64,000 nt of DNA from Paramecium pentaurelia (lineage: Eukaryota > Ciliophora > Oligohymenophorea > Peniculida > Parameciidae), in NCBI GenBank assembly GCA_905183005.1, contig CAJJDO010000049.1:365248-429247 (forward strand), given 5' to 3'. How positions within the stretch are numbered: the first letter of the stretch is position 1; the number at the start of each line of letters is the position of its first letter. A program made the translations under genes and the position numbers. Shown here in pieces: positions 11,859 through 23,911 of this stretch. The notes below the pieces were generated by a model, which saw only the letters and a program-made list of their open reading frames with translations, ran no database searches and had not been told where the DNA came from.

Positions 11859-13328
11859 ATGGGTTCTGAAAAGTAAATAATTATTTTCATATAAGACATA
11901 AGAAAGAAAAGAAAGAGAAAAAAGATAAGAAAGAAAAGAAAGAGAAAAAAGAAAAGAAAGAAAAAAAGGAAAAAAAAGAAAAGAGAGTAATTGCATCTTT
12001 TATTAATAATAATAGGAATCAGATGTAGGTAAAAAGAGATCAAGAAATGTGAGTAAAGAGAAAGAAAAAAAGAGAGAAGAATTTTAAAAACCTAAACCAT
12101 CTAATAAAACAAATGCAGAATAATCAAGGGGGTAATTACAATTAAATAAATTGGAAGATTTCGTTTTGATTCTCCACCAAAGGATCCTTTATAAAATACT
12201 CCTTTTTCAAATTTCAAAAGCAAATTAATAGATCAAGTGTCTTTGGGAGAGTTTGAGAGTATTAAATTGAAATTAATTTAGCTATTCTTCCTGCAAATCC
12301 TCTTTAAAATCCCTTAGCTTCTTTAGAAGCACTTTAAGCAATGACACCATTAATTTAAATGCAAAGATTATAATAATTAAGAGCTTAAGCAGATGTAAAG
12401 GCTGATAGAAAACTATATGTTGGAAATTTACCACCAAATAGTCAACCAAAAGAAGTATTAATTTTAATAGATATATCAAATATAGCTTTAAGATTTTTTA
12501 AATTAAACATTATTAAAGATGGGTGTTAGTTCTGAACATGCAGGTTCTATATGTAATTGTTGGATTGATTCAAATGGTTTAATATTTTAATTTTATTTAT
12601 ATAGGACATTTTGGTTTCATTGAATTTAGATCTCCTGAAGAAGCTACATAAGGTTTCATTTTGAAAGATGTAATTTTTAAAGGACATTAATTGAAAATTG
12701 GTAGACCAAAGTCATTTTTAACTTCTTTAGCAGCTGTAAATTAATAAATGATGAGTGAATAAGCATGTAATTGTGTATTAATAAATTAAGTTAATCCTTT
12801 GAGTAGCATGAAAGGAAATGATAAAGACTCATCTTCACTTATTAGTTTTAGACCACTTAAGTTAATGGCTAGATATGTGTAAATACCTACTAATATTTTA
12901 GTTATTAAAAATGTCTTGACTCTTGAAGATGTTTAATATTTATACAATATATATAGGTTACAATAGATGAAGAATTTAATGATATAATGGAAGATATAAA
13001 AGAAGAATGTTCTAAATTTGGAACTGTTAAAAATATTATTATTCCAAGACCTGAATTTGGTAAAATAATTGTTGGAGTTGGCAAAATCTTTGTAGAATAT
13101 GAAAAGACATAAGAAGCTAGAACTGCAAGAAGATATCTGGCTGGTAGAATGTATGGTGATAAAACTGTTGAATGTGAATATTTATAAAGAGAAAAGTGGG
13201 CAAAAAGATAATTTACAGATCTCAATGAGGATATTTTAAGAGATAGAGAAGAACAATAAAGATTGGATTAATTAGAATAAGAAAGAATAAAAAAATAAAT
13301 GTAAGAAGAAATGTTTCAAGGGAATTGA
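11859..13328 (+). CDS. U2AF2: U2AF large subunit (3' splice-site factor)
   Basis: 427 aa, seven introns of 23-31 nt (11873-11895, 11987-12015, 12032-12057, 12259-12281, 12455-12485, 12577-12604, 12931-12956). This is the most intron-rich gene here. U2AF65 binds the polypyrimidine tract and recruits U2 snRNP. RRM motifs are clear: RKLYVGNLPPNSQPKE and HFGFIEFRSPEEATQGF, with GHQLKIGRPKSF, the usual end of a central U2AF RRM. The C-terminal UHM-type RRM reads EDIKEECSKFGTVKNIIIPR, then GKIFVEYEKTQEARTARRYL. The N-terminus, normally Arg-Ser-rich, is instead a run of Lys/Glu repeats (KKEKKEKK...), with only one KRSRNVS patch. UHM residues needed for SF1 contact appear conserved. In a host whose introns are about 25 nt with almost no pyrimidine tract, an intact U2AF65 with an odd N-terminus deserves attention. 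The ATG lies 27 nt after the preceding stop. Confidence 0.93.
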
Positions 13329-13551
13329 TTTAAATATACAGACAAAAATTTTATTATTAAGTTTTATACAAATAACTAAATTTGTAAACAATTAAATTCT
13401 TTAAATTATTTAATATTTTTTTCTTATTTATTCCTTCTATTTTCTCATTTTATCAAATAATAATTATAATATTTATATAAATATTATAGATAATATAAAT
13501 TTATAATTAAATATATATATAAATTAATTGTCAAGTATTTCATGTGTTATC

Positions 13552-15263
13552 TCAACTTACTTTAGAGTATATAAAATCAACATAAATTTTAAATTAATTT
13601 TAAAGTATTGTAAATCCTTGATTTTCTATTACAGGTTTCAGTACTGTCTCATCATATAATCCAAGTATAGGCATTTTATTAGTAATCTAAAATTTAGGAT
13701 CTTTATTATTAATAACAAATTTAACATCAGCTACATTACGTTTTGTGAAATCCAAAATTGGTACTTATTCAATCTAATTTTATTAATAAAAAATAAATTA
13801 CATTAAATTTAATATCTTTTGAAATAATCTACAAATTTTTGAATTTGTCTATAAATAAATATTAAAGAAGAGAAACAAAAAGCTTTAATGGTTCTGCAAA
13901 TGGTTTAAGTAATTCTTACCAACCATTCATAGAAAATATTGATTCATATAAAAGTTATTATACATAAGCATATTCTATAAAAGCCATTTTTTATTGATCA
14001 GTAGAAGTGAATCTAAAATAAAACTTATAAAGTACTTTAATTTTCTTTTGTAATTTAATTTTAATCTTTATGTGACAAAAGCTGAATGAGATGGAAATAA
14101 ATATCCTTCATTTGTAGTAAATGCTTGTATGTATGACAAATGTTATTTATCAAACTTGATAGATTATGTTATAATGATTAATTGCTTAATTAAAGTATCT
14201 GCTGCTTAGATTAAAGTATTTATTCGATTTGGAACATCTTTATTTTCAGTGAAAACCCATGATTTTTTGAATAAGGAAAGTTTTTGACCTTCTCTAACAA
14301 ATTATGATATGACGTTTGCATATAACTAATATAATAATAATTATTTACAAATTGCTCATCATATTAATGATGTTAATCTTCAAATCTTTTAATTGCCTTA
14401 TTTTCCAGTATTTGATAATATTTATTTTTATAAAATATAATCATCCAAGCACAATATTTGAGTTTTTTTTTTAATTTTGTTAATCTTTCTGGTGTTGGTT
14501 TTATTTTCAATGGTTATAGTTTAATTTTTGAATTTTAATTTAATAATGGTAGTTATTATTCTTATGATTTAATGGAATGCTTTTTATTTTATTTTATTTT
14601 TACTGGTTCACGTAATTCTTATTCATATCTAGAACTTTTGCTAAGATGATAATCTGAATTATCTTTTTGAGATATATGTTTAACCCTTAAATATCTTCTA
14701 GATTTCATTTTTTATTAATTATCTGGATCATTCTTTGTATTTTTTAATAATTGTGACAAAATCTGATTTAATTAATCTACTTCTTCTTTTTTTTTAGCAA
14801 AATCTTTCAAGAATTTACTAAAACTTCTTTCTTCATTTTAAGGTTGTTGTAAAGGTATGTTTTGAAAAGGGTAATACTAATAATAAGGATTTTGATTAAG
14901 AATTGGATAAGGCATTGGTATTGAATTATAGGGTTGATGATAATTATAGGGATGTTATTATTAAGGTATAAATGGAGGAAGAAAATGTGCTTAAGGAAGT
15001 TTTGGACCATTCTCAATTTATTTAAGTTATCTCTTTAAATGCTTTATTTCATCAAGCAATTAATTATTAAGTCTTTCACTTTCATTAGTGTATTTATATC
15101 TATCTTGTGACAAATATTATTACTATTATGTATTTGAAACAACTTTCATTAATGCATCTACTTATTATTACTGTTCATTTAGTCTTTTTTACAACTTATA
15201 AATTTAACTTATGTTCTATTCAGTTTCTTTTGTGAATTCTTCAAGAGAATTTAAAGGCTTCAT
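13552..15263 (-). CDS. Gln-rich coiled-coil protein, unknown
   Basis: 545 aa, introns of 23, 23 and 28 nt in the 3' half. Residues about 1-90 are a coiled coil (EEFTKETEQNISQIYKLQ, then LNNQLLDEIKHLKRQLKQ). Residues 95-150 are Pro/Tyr/Gln-rich (PPFIPQQQHPYNYHQPYN). A second helical segment (FLKDFAKKKEEVDQLNQ) and a basic, serine-rich stretch follow. The C-terminal 250 residues are mixed hydrophobic and seem globular: WVFTENKDVPNRINTLIQAA and YVDFIYSKVS at the end. Two-part architecture of this kind is common among ciliate basal-body and cortex proteins. I cannot name a family. It is followed on the same strand, upstream, by the SAXO gene with about 160 nt between them. Confidence 0.75.
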
Positions 15264-15426
15264 ATTTACATAACTTTAAGGAAGTTATGGTATATTTAGA
15301 TTCATTAAAAATAAAATTTGTAAAAAACAGTTCATTTATAAATCCAATTGCTATTAAAACAATTTGGAACAGTGTCAAATGTTAAAAATATCAATTTAAA
15401 TGGACAAAATTTTAATCTTATAAGTA

Positions 15427-16411
15427 TCAACATTATTGAGACACTTCCTCTAGAACTTATTTAGCTGGACATGGCTATTTATATTTAGGATCAAATTCTT
15501 TAAAATATTCAGAATTATATTATCCTTGATAAGAAGGATTCAATTAATATTAAGTTTATTCTTTGAAATTTGTAAATTTATCTGTTCGATAAGGCTAATA
15601 TGAAGATTTTGTAACCGAAATTCCATTAAATTTCATATTAGGAGGAGATAAAGGTGATCTTACTCTAATTAAATATATACTTATTGCAATGAAAACCTTT
15701 GGTACTTTATGCAGGTTAAACTTATGCTCCTTAGAAACATTCTCTATAATTGGTTCTTCCAAAAAATGGAAGATCTCTAATTACAGTAGGATTCTTTTAT
15801 GATAATAATGGAACAGTATCTCCACTACCCCAATTTAAATACATATTATTATAAGTTGAAAGACCACAAAAGGGTCCACTACGTAAGACAGATTAAGGAG
15901 AATTACTCTTAAATCTAAAATTGGATTGGCTTCCCAAAAAATCATGCTAAAAGAATCATTAAATACTAAATACCTTATATGTTGATACATTTCCTATATC
16001 TCCTTCTTATTTGGGATTATCAAAAAGATTTTAATTATAATGAGCACTTTAATCTGGTGATTTATGAACATATTCCCTTTAATATATACTTCTATTTCCA
16101 TGCATAGATGGTCTATTTCTACATTATTTTCCTTCACATTAATGTCTGCCACAATTACAAAGAGAACAAATACATTATCCTATCATTTTTTATTATCTAT
16201 ACCTCCCAAATGTTCAAAATATGATTAAAATTGTTGTTCTTCTTTATTTACTCCATTTTTTTATCTACTCATTAGTCTCTCAACCAACTATGTTATTTTA
16301 GAATAATGTTAATACTTTAGTTTAAGTGTCTGTTAGATCACCTCTAGGAGATGACAATTTAGATCCTTATTTATTACTTCGAGATCTTATAATTATTTTT
16401 TATTGGGGCAT
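15427..16411 (-). CDS. SAXO-type axonemal microtubule stabiliser
   Basis: About 290 aa. SAXO (FAM154, MAP6-related) proteins bind along the lumen or wall of doublet and centriolar microtubules. The diagnostic N-terminal cysteine block is present near residue 67: CICSLCNCGRHQC, followed by short modules with a Ser/Tyr...Tyr pattern (NRSIYQREYVHKSP, QSNFRFKSNSPQSV, GRTNYRECFQGAQ, SSYQPYRTDKFTNFKEQTQY), which are Mn-type repeats. Introns of 28, 23 and 27 nt are secure. The 23-nt one removes a false stop and joins a 60-aa N-terminal region to the cysteine block. A fourth intron near 15690 is ambiguous: 34 nt ending in GAG (290 aa) or 16 nt ending in TAG (296 aa). Both keep the frame. The stop is TGA at 15427. 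An axonemal job fits the nearby CFAP45 gene. Confidence 0.87.
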
Positions 16412-17220
16412 TATTAACTATGATATTATAATTATCACTTTCTATTATTGAGAATTAGGAACAATCAAATTTAAATATCAAATATACATTCAAAATTGAT
16501 GTATGATATTATTAAACAAAAACTGAAACTTCATTATAATTCATCAAATTTTACAAATCAAGTTTAATCAACTCATATTCACCATTTTTTTGATAAAATT
16601 ATGATAAGATCAAATCATCCCAAAATATTGTAGATTATTTAAATTAAAAGAGAAAACTAATTATTTACAAATAGATAGTCAAAATTAATGTGGATCTCAA
16701 TTTAGATAGCCCTGAATATTCTATATATTAAAAATGATTGCCACTGAATTTTTTAAAATTTACTTTAATTAAAAGCATAATTCAAATGATAATCTATTTG
16801 GATATACAAGCAATTATATTAACAACATTTATCATTCTTAAATATAATTGAAATTATTTAAACATAATCTGAATTTTAGAATATAGATTATAAATAAAAT
16901 ATAATAAATATAAAAAATTGATTATTATTAATGATCTACATAAAACAATATTTAAATATAAATACTCATTTATTAATTTATTGCAATTCTGATTTATTGA
17001 TTCATTATAATAATATAATATCATAATTCTTATTTTATTAAATATTTTTAATTAGATTATGATATATCTATTATAATTATTGTATTTTTGATTCAATTAT
17101 CATAAGATTTAATACTCTTTATTATTATTTTTATAGTTATAATTAATAATATAATGATAATATCATATATAATTAGATTGAAATGATTATTAATTATTAA
17201 TAATTGATATAACATTAGGA
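16412..17220. other. intergenic, AT-rich
   Basis: About 800 bp between divergent genes, nearly all A/T, with dense TGA in all frames. It must hold the promoters of the SAXO gene and of the small plus-strand gene. I see no ORF or repeat worth naming. Confidence 0.6.
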
Positions 17221-18021
17221 ATGGAACCGTTTGCAATTCTTACAAATATTATTAAACCTGAATACTTAAACTACTATAAAGATTGGATCTATATAGCAAG
17301 TGAAAAAGAAGCCAGAGGACTTTAATTGATTGGTGCAATTTATAAACATAAAGGAAGAAAACTATTTAGGTTAAATCTATATAGATATAATAGAGCTAAA
17401 CCTCCTACAGTCCAATTATAAGAATTAACTGATCAATAAGAATTAGAGTAATAATTTTGTATTATATTTTTATAGCTTTAAGAAGGCTGAAGAAATGCAT
17501 AGAAAAAATTAAACTTCAACAACATATGGTACAGAATTTGGATATTTACAAAAATTATTAAAGCCTTAAAATAATGTTTTCAAATTCAAGAAATGTTCTG
17601 AACTTGAATTTGCTTAACCTCTTAATGATTTGGCAAAATTATTTTTAGATAATTGGATTGAAATGAATGATGAGTTAGAATTTTAAGAATTAGTATTGAA
17701 TTGTTTAAGAGCTTTGTTTAGCAGATTTAAAGCATAATTAGTGCCAAAAACTGAAATGAAGTTATTTTATTATTATTATCATTTAGAGTAAAATATGAAT
17801 ACAAACCAGATTGGAAACTTTCAAATCCTATAAGAGTAGATAAAGCAGGAACAGATATCAAGTAATATAATTTATTATTAGATAGTGCTTACAAAACTAA
17901 TTATAATGCAATTTTTAAATAGAGGCTTAAATAAGAATAGATTAAATAGAAAATTGCAGAATTAGATGGAACCGATTTTGCCAAGGCTCTAACAATCCAT
18001 AAATCATTCAAAATAAATTGA
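17221..18021 (+). CDS. unknown 248-aa protein
   Basis: 248 aa with two introns (28 nt near 17450 and 26 nt near 17765). The N-terminus MEPFAILTNIIKPEYLNYYK begins a compact helical protein with a Tyr-Gly-Thr-Glu turn, then LELEF-type acidic patches, NDLAKLFLDNWIEMNDELEF, and a Lys-rich C-terminus NAIFKQRLKQEQIKQKI. The even spread of Trp, Tyr, Cys and the unbroken spliced frame say it is a real gene. No family motif is recognised. It is convergent with CFAP45, with 75 nt between the two stop codons. Confidence 0.75.
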
Positions 18022-18096
18022 TTTAAAATATTAATAAAGATATGAGAGGATTAATTTATAATATCTTAGTTTTTATGTGTATCTATCTTTGATGAA

Positions 18097-19705
18097 TCAT
18101 ATTTGAATATTAATTTTCTTTTTTGCTAATTCAGCCTTATATTTATCAGGTATTGTATTATCATTAAGTCCTTTCAATTTCTATTCCTTAATATTTTCTA
18201 ATAATTTCTTTTCATTTATCATTTTATCTCTAATCTTTTTACCTTCTTCAAGCCTATAAAATTAATAATAAAATTATATACTTATCTCTTTCTTCTTACT
18301 TTCTTTTCTCTTCATTCATTGATATCTATTTTCTTAACTCTTCTGCATGTTTTTTGACCATTTATTCTTTCTCTTACTGTAACCTTAATTCGTTTTCACG
18401 TTCTTATTTTTACTTTTAAATAACTCTTTGGAATTCATCCCTTTCAAGTCTAGCCTTGATTCAATATTAAGGTAAAGTACTTATTCTTCTAATTTATCTT
18501 ATTTTTCATTCTACTGTACTTATCTTGCTTAATACAATTCTTAATTTAATTTTTATCTAAGTTCTGCTTCCCTTCTTTCTTTTTCTCTAGCAGCTCTTTC
18601 ATTTTATTCCATAGCTCTTTTTGCTCTTAATAAATCCAATTCAGCTTATCTATCTTAAGCTTTTTCTTGCATTTCTCTTAATCTTTAAACATCTCTTTCT
18701 CTTTCTTCTTTAATTCTTTTCTATTCTTCAATTATTTCAGCTTCTTTCTAAGCCTTTTCTAAATTATATTTTGCAATCTTCTCTTCTTCTTCTTTTTCTT
18801 CCAATCTTCTCTTTTCTTTAACAACAATAGCTTTAGAATTAGCTTCTAAAATTTCATCTTGTAATTTCTTCTACATATGCTTTCTTTATTGATTTTTTTA
18901 TTGATCTTCAATTTGAACTTATTTAATTTATTTAATCATAATTTATCCTTCTCTTTCCTATTCTTCTTTTTCCTTAAGTCTAATCAATTCTCTTTCTTTA
19001 ATTTATTCTACTATAATTCCATGACCTTCTTTTAATTCTTATTTATGTTAAACATCTTTTTCTTCATAATATTTAACTGATTTAAGTCTTTCAATTTCCA
19101 TCATAAGATCTTTTCTTTTCTCTTAATTTTTAAATTCTTCTTTCAATTATTGTTTTTCTTATAATTATTTATCTCTTATTGTAACACATTTGGCATACAT
19201 AACCATCTTATTCATCTCTTTAACATCATCTAATTATTCATTCAAAATCTCTGCAGCCTAAATTCAAATATAATTAGATACCCTTGCATTAAGACTATCC
19301 TTTACTACCTTATCTTCCTATTATTATGCTGTCAAAGGTATTTGCTTCTTTTTTTCTTCTTCCAATTATGTCATTCTTTATTTCTTAGCTTTAGCTGCTG
19401 TCATTTACTTTTCTTTTTATTCCTCTAAGAGTTTCTTCTAGTATAATTGTTCTTCCTTAGTTTTTACAATAGCATTATTCTAATATTAAAGATGAAATAA
19501 ACTTTCATTCTTTATAATTCTGCTTCTCCTATTAAAACAACATCTGGATTTGAATTGTCTCCTTTTCTAACACTCTGAATTACTTTAGCAGTTTTAGCAT
19601 CATTTCTTTTATTACTTCCTTTTATGTAATTAGTTTTAATTTGATACCAAAAAGGGACTCATCAACTTCACTCTTTCGACTTTTGCAAGATGCTGGCCTA
19701 CTCAT
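18097..19705 (-). CDS. CFAP45: CFAP45 homologue (doublet microtubule inner protein)
   Basis: 492 aa, introns of 29, 23, 24, 26 and 28 nt. CFAP45 (CCDC19) is a long coiled coil that lies inside the B-tubule of ciliary doublets and helps AMP-linked control of beating. Features matching the family: DNSNPDVVLIGEAELQRMK near residue 45 (the family has a similar SKEDLxRIK start to the rod), NKMVMYAKCVTIRDKQLQEK, DLMMEIERLKSVKY, then a long Glu/Lys/Arg rod with RLREMQEKAQDRQAELD and LLRAKRAMEQNERAAREKER, ending in NTIPDKYKAELAKKKIN. Human CFAP45 has almost the same 'RLRAMQERAQDYQAEQDELRAKR' idea and ends near a LPDKY motif. Length is close to the family's usual 500-550 aa. No transmembrane part. The gene is next to several coiled-coil genes on the same strand. 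Confidence 0.92.
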
Positions 19706-19772
19706 TTTACTCTTGAGGAATATAAATATACAAATATACCATTGATTTTAAAATTTCTTATAAAATAAATTA

Positions 19773-20306
19773 TCAAATAAGTTAACATTTGTCACAGCAA
19801 TTTTAAGCCTATTATATAGAAAAATTATGACGCAATAAATCCACTAAATATATTATATATATATATATCTACCTTTTTCTTCAAATTTTTCTATTTCAAT
19901 TGGTTAATGTTGGAATTTGTACCAATCACCTATTGTACCTTAAACCATTTATATCATTTTTAATAATAATTATGCACATTATTACTTTTCTGCATTTTAG
20001 AATTATGAATTCAGTTTAATTACATTTCCATTAACATCCATGTAATGTTGAATATATTCTTATAATTCATCAGAACTTTCAGCCAGTTTCTTTGCATCAT
20101 AAAATCTAATTATAAGCTAGAGTTTACAAGCTCTTGACTTAAATTTCAGAAAGTGGAGGAAGTGCTTATAAAAACTGTTATTGATTAAAATGGTCTAAAA
20201 TAAGAGATGTATTTGAAATGATTTGTAAAATAAACTGATTCCCTTATTATTCAAAATTATTTGGATATCTATTCTGAAAGTCCTAACCATTCCAAAATTC
20301 ATACAT
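19773..20306 (-). CDS. small unknown protein, 160 aa
   Basis: 160 aa, introns of 22 nt (near 20120) and 29 nt (19844-19872; its inside is a TATATA run). N-terminus MYEFWNGQDFQNRYPNNFEQ, then helical segments LQIISNTSLILDHFNQQQFL and AKKLAESSDELQEYIQHYMD, and a C-terminal Cys pair in NCCDKC. The helices with regular hydrophobic spacing and the size suggest a Mediator- or complex-subunit-like small helical protein, but this is only an impression. It sits 67 nt upstream of CFAP45 on the same strand. Confidence 0.65.
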
Positions 20307-20423
20307 TTGTCAACAGATATATTAATATCAAATAACAAAATTAATAATTTTTATTTTCTAATATTTATTAGAACATTATAATTATATTAATATATACTTA
20401 TAAATGAAAAATAAAAAGTTAAA

Positions 20424-21397
20424 TCAAACTATAGAGCTTTATCTTAATATCATTTGGAAGTTTTCAGTTGATCTAACAGAATTAATTTATTTTGTAAATT
20501 CTGCTAAAGATTTCTTTTCTGGTTTTTAATGATTTTATTCTGCTTTACTTATAAATCCTTAATGTAGATCATATTTTAACTATTTTGATTCAGGTGTAAT
20601 ATATTAATTTTAAGGAGTTGTATTCCTAATATATTGAGGACTAACAGAATCTTCATTCTTTCCTTAATCTCTCAATATTCTTTTAGATAATTAGGGTTAT
20701 TACAACCTTTATGAGTGATCAGAACGATCCCGTCCTCTTTAATGTAATTAAAATTATTTAAATAATCCAGTTGGAGAATTAGAATCTAACCAATCTAATT
20801 GAGAGATCTCCATAACATTAGAATCCTTACAATTTAATACATTGCTAATGCATAATTCCTTCTTTTTCCCACAATCATTTTTAGGTTTAAGAGATACAAT
20901 ACAACCTCCACTTCCTTACTCTGGTTTATTATTTTCTTTATCTTATTATGGTTTCTTTTTTTTAGGTTTCACAATTACACTACTCTCTTATTGTTATTGT
21001 AGAGCATCTATTTATTATTCCAAATCAGTAAGTTCATTATCTTAAACTTAAGCTTATTCTTAGATTTTAAGTTCTAACTATTCTAAATAGTTTTTTAAGT
21101 ATCTATTCTCCTTCTCTAATGAGGATAAAACAGTAGTATTTCTATTTTTAGATTCAATCAACTCTTGAGAATATTATTCTAAAGTCTGCTATAATTGTTT
21201 ATACACTAAACTCTACAAGTATAGGACTTTAACTTTACATTCTATTTATTAACATCATTTTGCATTGAATTATAAGCATTTAGAATAGTTTCATTAAACA
21301 TTTTGTAACCATCTTCTCTCTCCTTTAATTCTTATAACTATAACTCTAGTAATTAATTCTACTATTCAAGTAAAGCCTTTTAAGTCTTCTAATCCAT
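20424..21397 (-). CDS. coiled-coil protein, unknown
   Basis: 315 aa with one 26-nt intron (near 21215) needed to keep the frame. The first 150 residues are a Gln/Leu/Glu coiled coil (LLEQQNQLLELQLQELKERE, LEQYSQELIESKNRN). A basic Pro/Lys patch and a GSGGCIVSLKPKNDCGKKK segment follow. The C-terminal half is low-complexity with charged Ser/Asn/Gln runs (GRDRSDHSQRLQQPQL). There is no enzyme motif. This is probably a structural or scaffold protein. Confidence 0.7.
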
Positions 21398-22116
21398 TAT
21401 ATAATTTAAAATTTAACGACTAATAATTTATTTAATGAATCAATTATCTCAAACATTTCATCTTACAAAACTCTTTTCCAATTTAAATTTAATATTTCTT
21501 TATTCTCTTCTTTCTCTTTTTATAAATTGATCTATAATACATTCTTATAAAATAAGGTATGTTCACATTTTTATTATCTTAATATTATATAATTATTTAT
21601 TTTATAGATATTTTAATGATGACTTAACTAGACAATTTTAAAATATCAAAAAATTCTTTAGTTTTTATTATAAAATTTCAAATCTTTAATATTCAATTAA
21701 TTTTCAAGTGTATCTTATTAATATTAGTATTAAATAGAAATTCTTTATTATCTAAATTTAATTTATTGAAATGTATTACTTCATAGTTCTTATTATTATA
21801 TATAAATTTTTAAATTAAATTATAAACTAATATAGATATAGGTTATTCTATTATTTCGAAACGTTTTGTTGATATTCAAATTCTATCTAAGTATTCAAAT
21901 CACAATTTTATTCAAGAATATACATATTAAACAGAATGAGATATATAATAAATCAAAAATCATTTTATTGTAACTAATTAAAATAAAATAGATGTATAAT
22001 TCTTTGTTTTTTGTTGTAAGAATTTTTATTAGTTGAAATCAGAATTATAGAATAATTAACTTAGCTTATTTTAAATAAAACAATTTTTATTTGTGTAAAA
22101 TATATTAATTAAATTA
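21398..22116. other. intergenic, AT-rich
   Basis: About 720 bp between divergent genes. A/T-dominated, no ORF I can support. It should carry the promoter of the SNF1-type kinase on the right. Confidence 0.55.
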
Positions 22117-23784
22117 ATGTAATCATAAGGATAAGCACCATTATAAATAGAACATTATATAATAGGGAAAACTTTAGGTGTAGGTGCCTTTGGAAAAGTG
22201 AAGTGTATGTGATATTGATTAAGTATAATAGTGGCTAAACACAATATCACAAATACATAAGTGGCAATTAAAATTATTAATAAGAAAAAGATGAAGAATT
22301 CAAGAATGGGAGCTAAAATTAGAAGAGAGATACGATTACTGAGATATTTCAATCATCCAAATGTTATCAAATTATATGAAGTACTTGATACTCCTGGAGA
22401 CATCTTTGTAGTAATGGAGTATGCAGAAAGAGGTGAATTGTTCGATTTAATTGCCTAAAGAGGTAAATTGCCAGAGGGAGAGGCTCGTAATTTCTTTTTA
22501 TAAATATTAAGTGGGGTTGAATATTGTCACAATAATCTTGTTGCTCATCGAGATCTTAAACCTGAAAACATATTGATAACTCATAATTATATTGTGAAGA
22601 TAGCAGATTTTGGACTCAGTAATTTAATGAAAGATGGTAAATATCTCAAAACATCTTGTGGGTCTCCTAATTATGCAGCTCCAGAAGTAATTTCAGGTAA
22701 AACCTATTGTGGATCAGATGCAGATGTATGGAGTTGTGGAGTTATTCTGTTTGCATTGTTAGCAGGATATTTACCATTTGATGAAGAAACTACATAAGCC
22801 TTATTTAAAAAGATTAAGACAGCTGATTATACAATTCCTAATAGTTTCAGTCCTTAAGTGAGAGATTTGATTAATAGGATGTTAACTCCAGATCCATTAA
22901 AGAGAATTAAATTTCATGAGATTCATTTACATCCTTATATGAGGAGTAATTAGGTGCCATTTTATTTATAGATTCCATTTAAATTAGATGAAGGGAGAAG
23001 ATAAATTAATGATGAAGTTTTTGATAAATTAATGTAATTACCTTCTGTTAATGTAAAAGGGATATCTCATAATTAAATCTAAAAAAGTATACGTAAAAGA
23101 GAAGATAAATCATTTGTTGTGATATATGATCTACTTTTAGGATAGATGGGAATAGAATCATCAACTCCTATGACTCTCCATAATCTAACAAAACAGGATT
23201 TGATATTTAATCCTTAAATACCATAAGTAGAAGGATAATCTTTTGATAATGTTTTATTAACAGAAATTCAAAAGCCTGCTCCATATGATTATGGAAAGGA
23301 ACTACCCAAAGATATCATGGCTATTGTTTATCCATATTAAGCTAGATAAATTGTTAATGCAATTTATACTTGTTTAGAGAAGTTTAATACTGTCATCAAG
23401 ATCAAGAGTCCTGATTATAAATTAAAGTGTTATCATAAGAATTTGATAAAAATGACTAAATATAATTCTAGTGTTGAATTATTTAATGAATTTCAAAAAG
23501 AAGGAGATGAAGCAGGATCTAAGAATGATTTGGCATCTCTTAATTTTAAAGAGGAAAATAATAATAAAAAACCAAAAACAAAAGAAAATAAATATTCACC
23601 AAAAGAAATAATATTCAACATTTAAATTTACAAAGTATTTTATATACTATTTATATTTTAGATGCCTTCTAATAATAATGATCATATGATCGATTTCTAA
23701 TTATGCAGAGGACATCCTGTTGTTTTTATGGATTTTTGCAATAAAGTTATAGCATTGCTTAATTAGCACTTCAATTAATTTTGA
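22117..23784 (+). CDS. SNF1/AMPK alpha-type protein kinase
   Basis: 537 aa, introns 22205-22231 and 23635-23661 (27 nt each). AMPK alpha is the energy-sensing kinase that turns on catabolism when AMP rises. Motifs: GVGAFGKVKLA, VAIKIINKKKM, catalytic HRDLKPENIL, IADFGLSN, and the activation loop LKTSCGSPNYAAPEV, which keeps the threonine phosphorylated by upstream kinases. WSCGVILFALLAGYLPFDEE is typical of the SNF1 branch. After the kinase comes an autoinhibitory/linker region. The C-terminus, IDFQLCRGHPVVFMDFC, matches the KA1-like end of the alpha subunit that binds beta and gamma. Everything needed for activity is present. The last intron is in-frame, so its splicing removes only nine residues. 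It is tail-to-tail with the GCN5 gene, 127 nt between stops. Confidence 0.92.
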
Positions 23785-23911
23785 TAATTTTATATTCAAA
23801 ACATTAATATTATAATTAAAAATGGTTCTATAATTTATTATAAAATTAATTATAATTAAAAGTAAATTTGAATTAAATTTTTCATTTATTTATTTATATA
23901 TAAATTAATTA

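Noticed and set aside
11840..12043. Minus-strand Phe/Leu-rich ORF
   Set aside because: It is the reverse of the Lys/Glu tract of U2AF.
19844..19872. TATATA microsatellite near 19850
   Set aside because: It is the inside of a 29-nt intron of the 160-aa protein, not a separate element.
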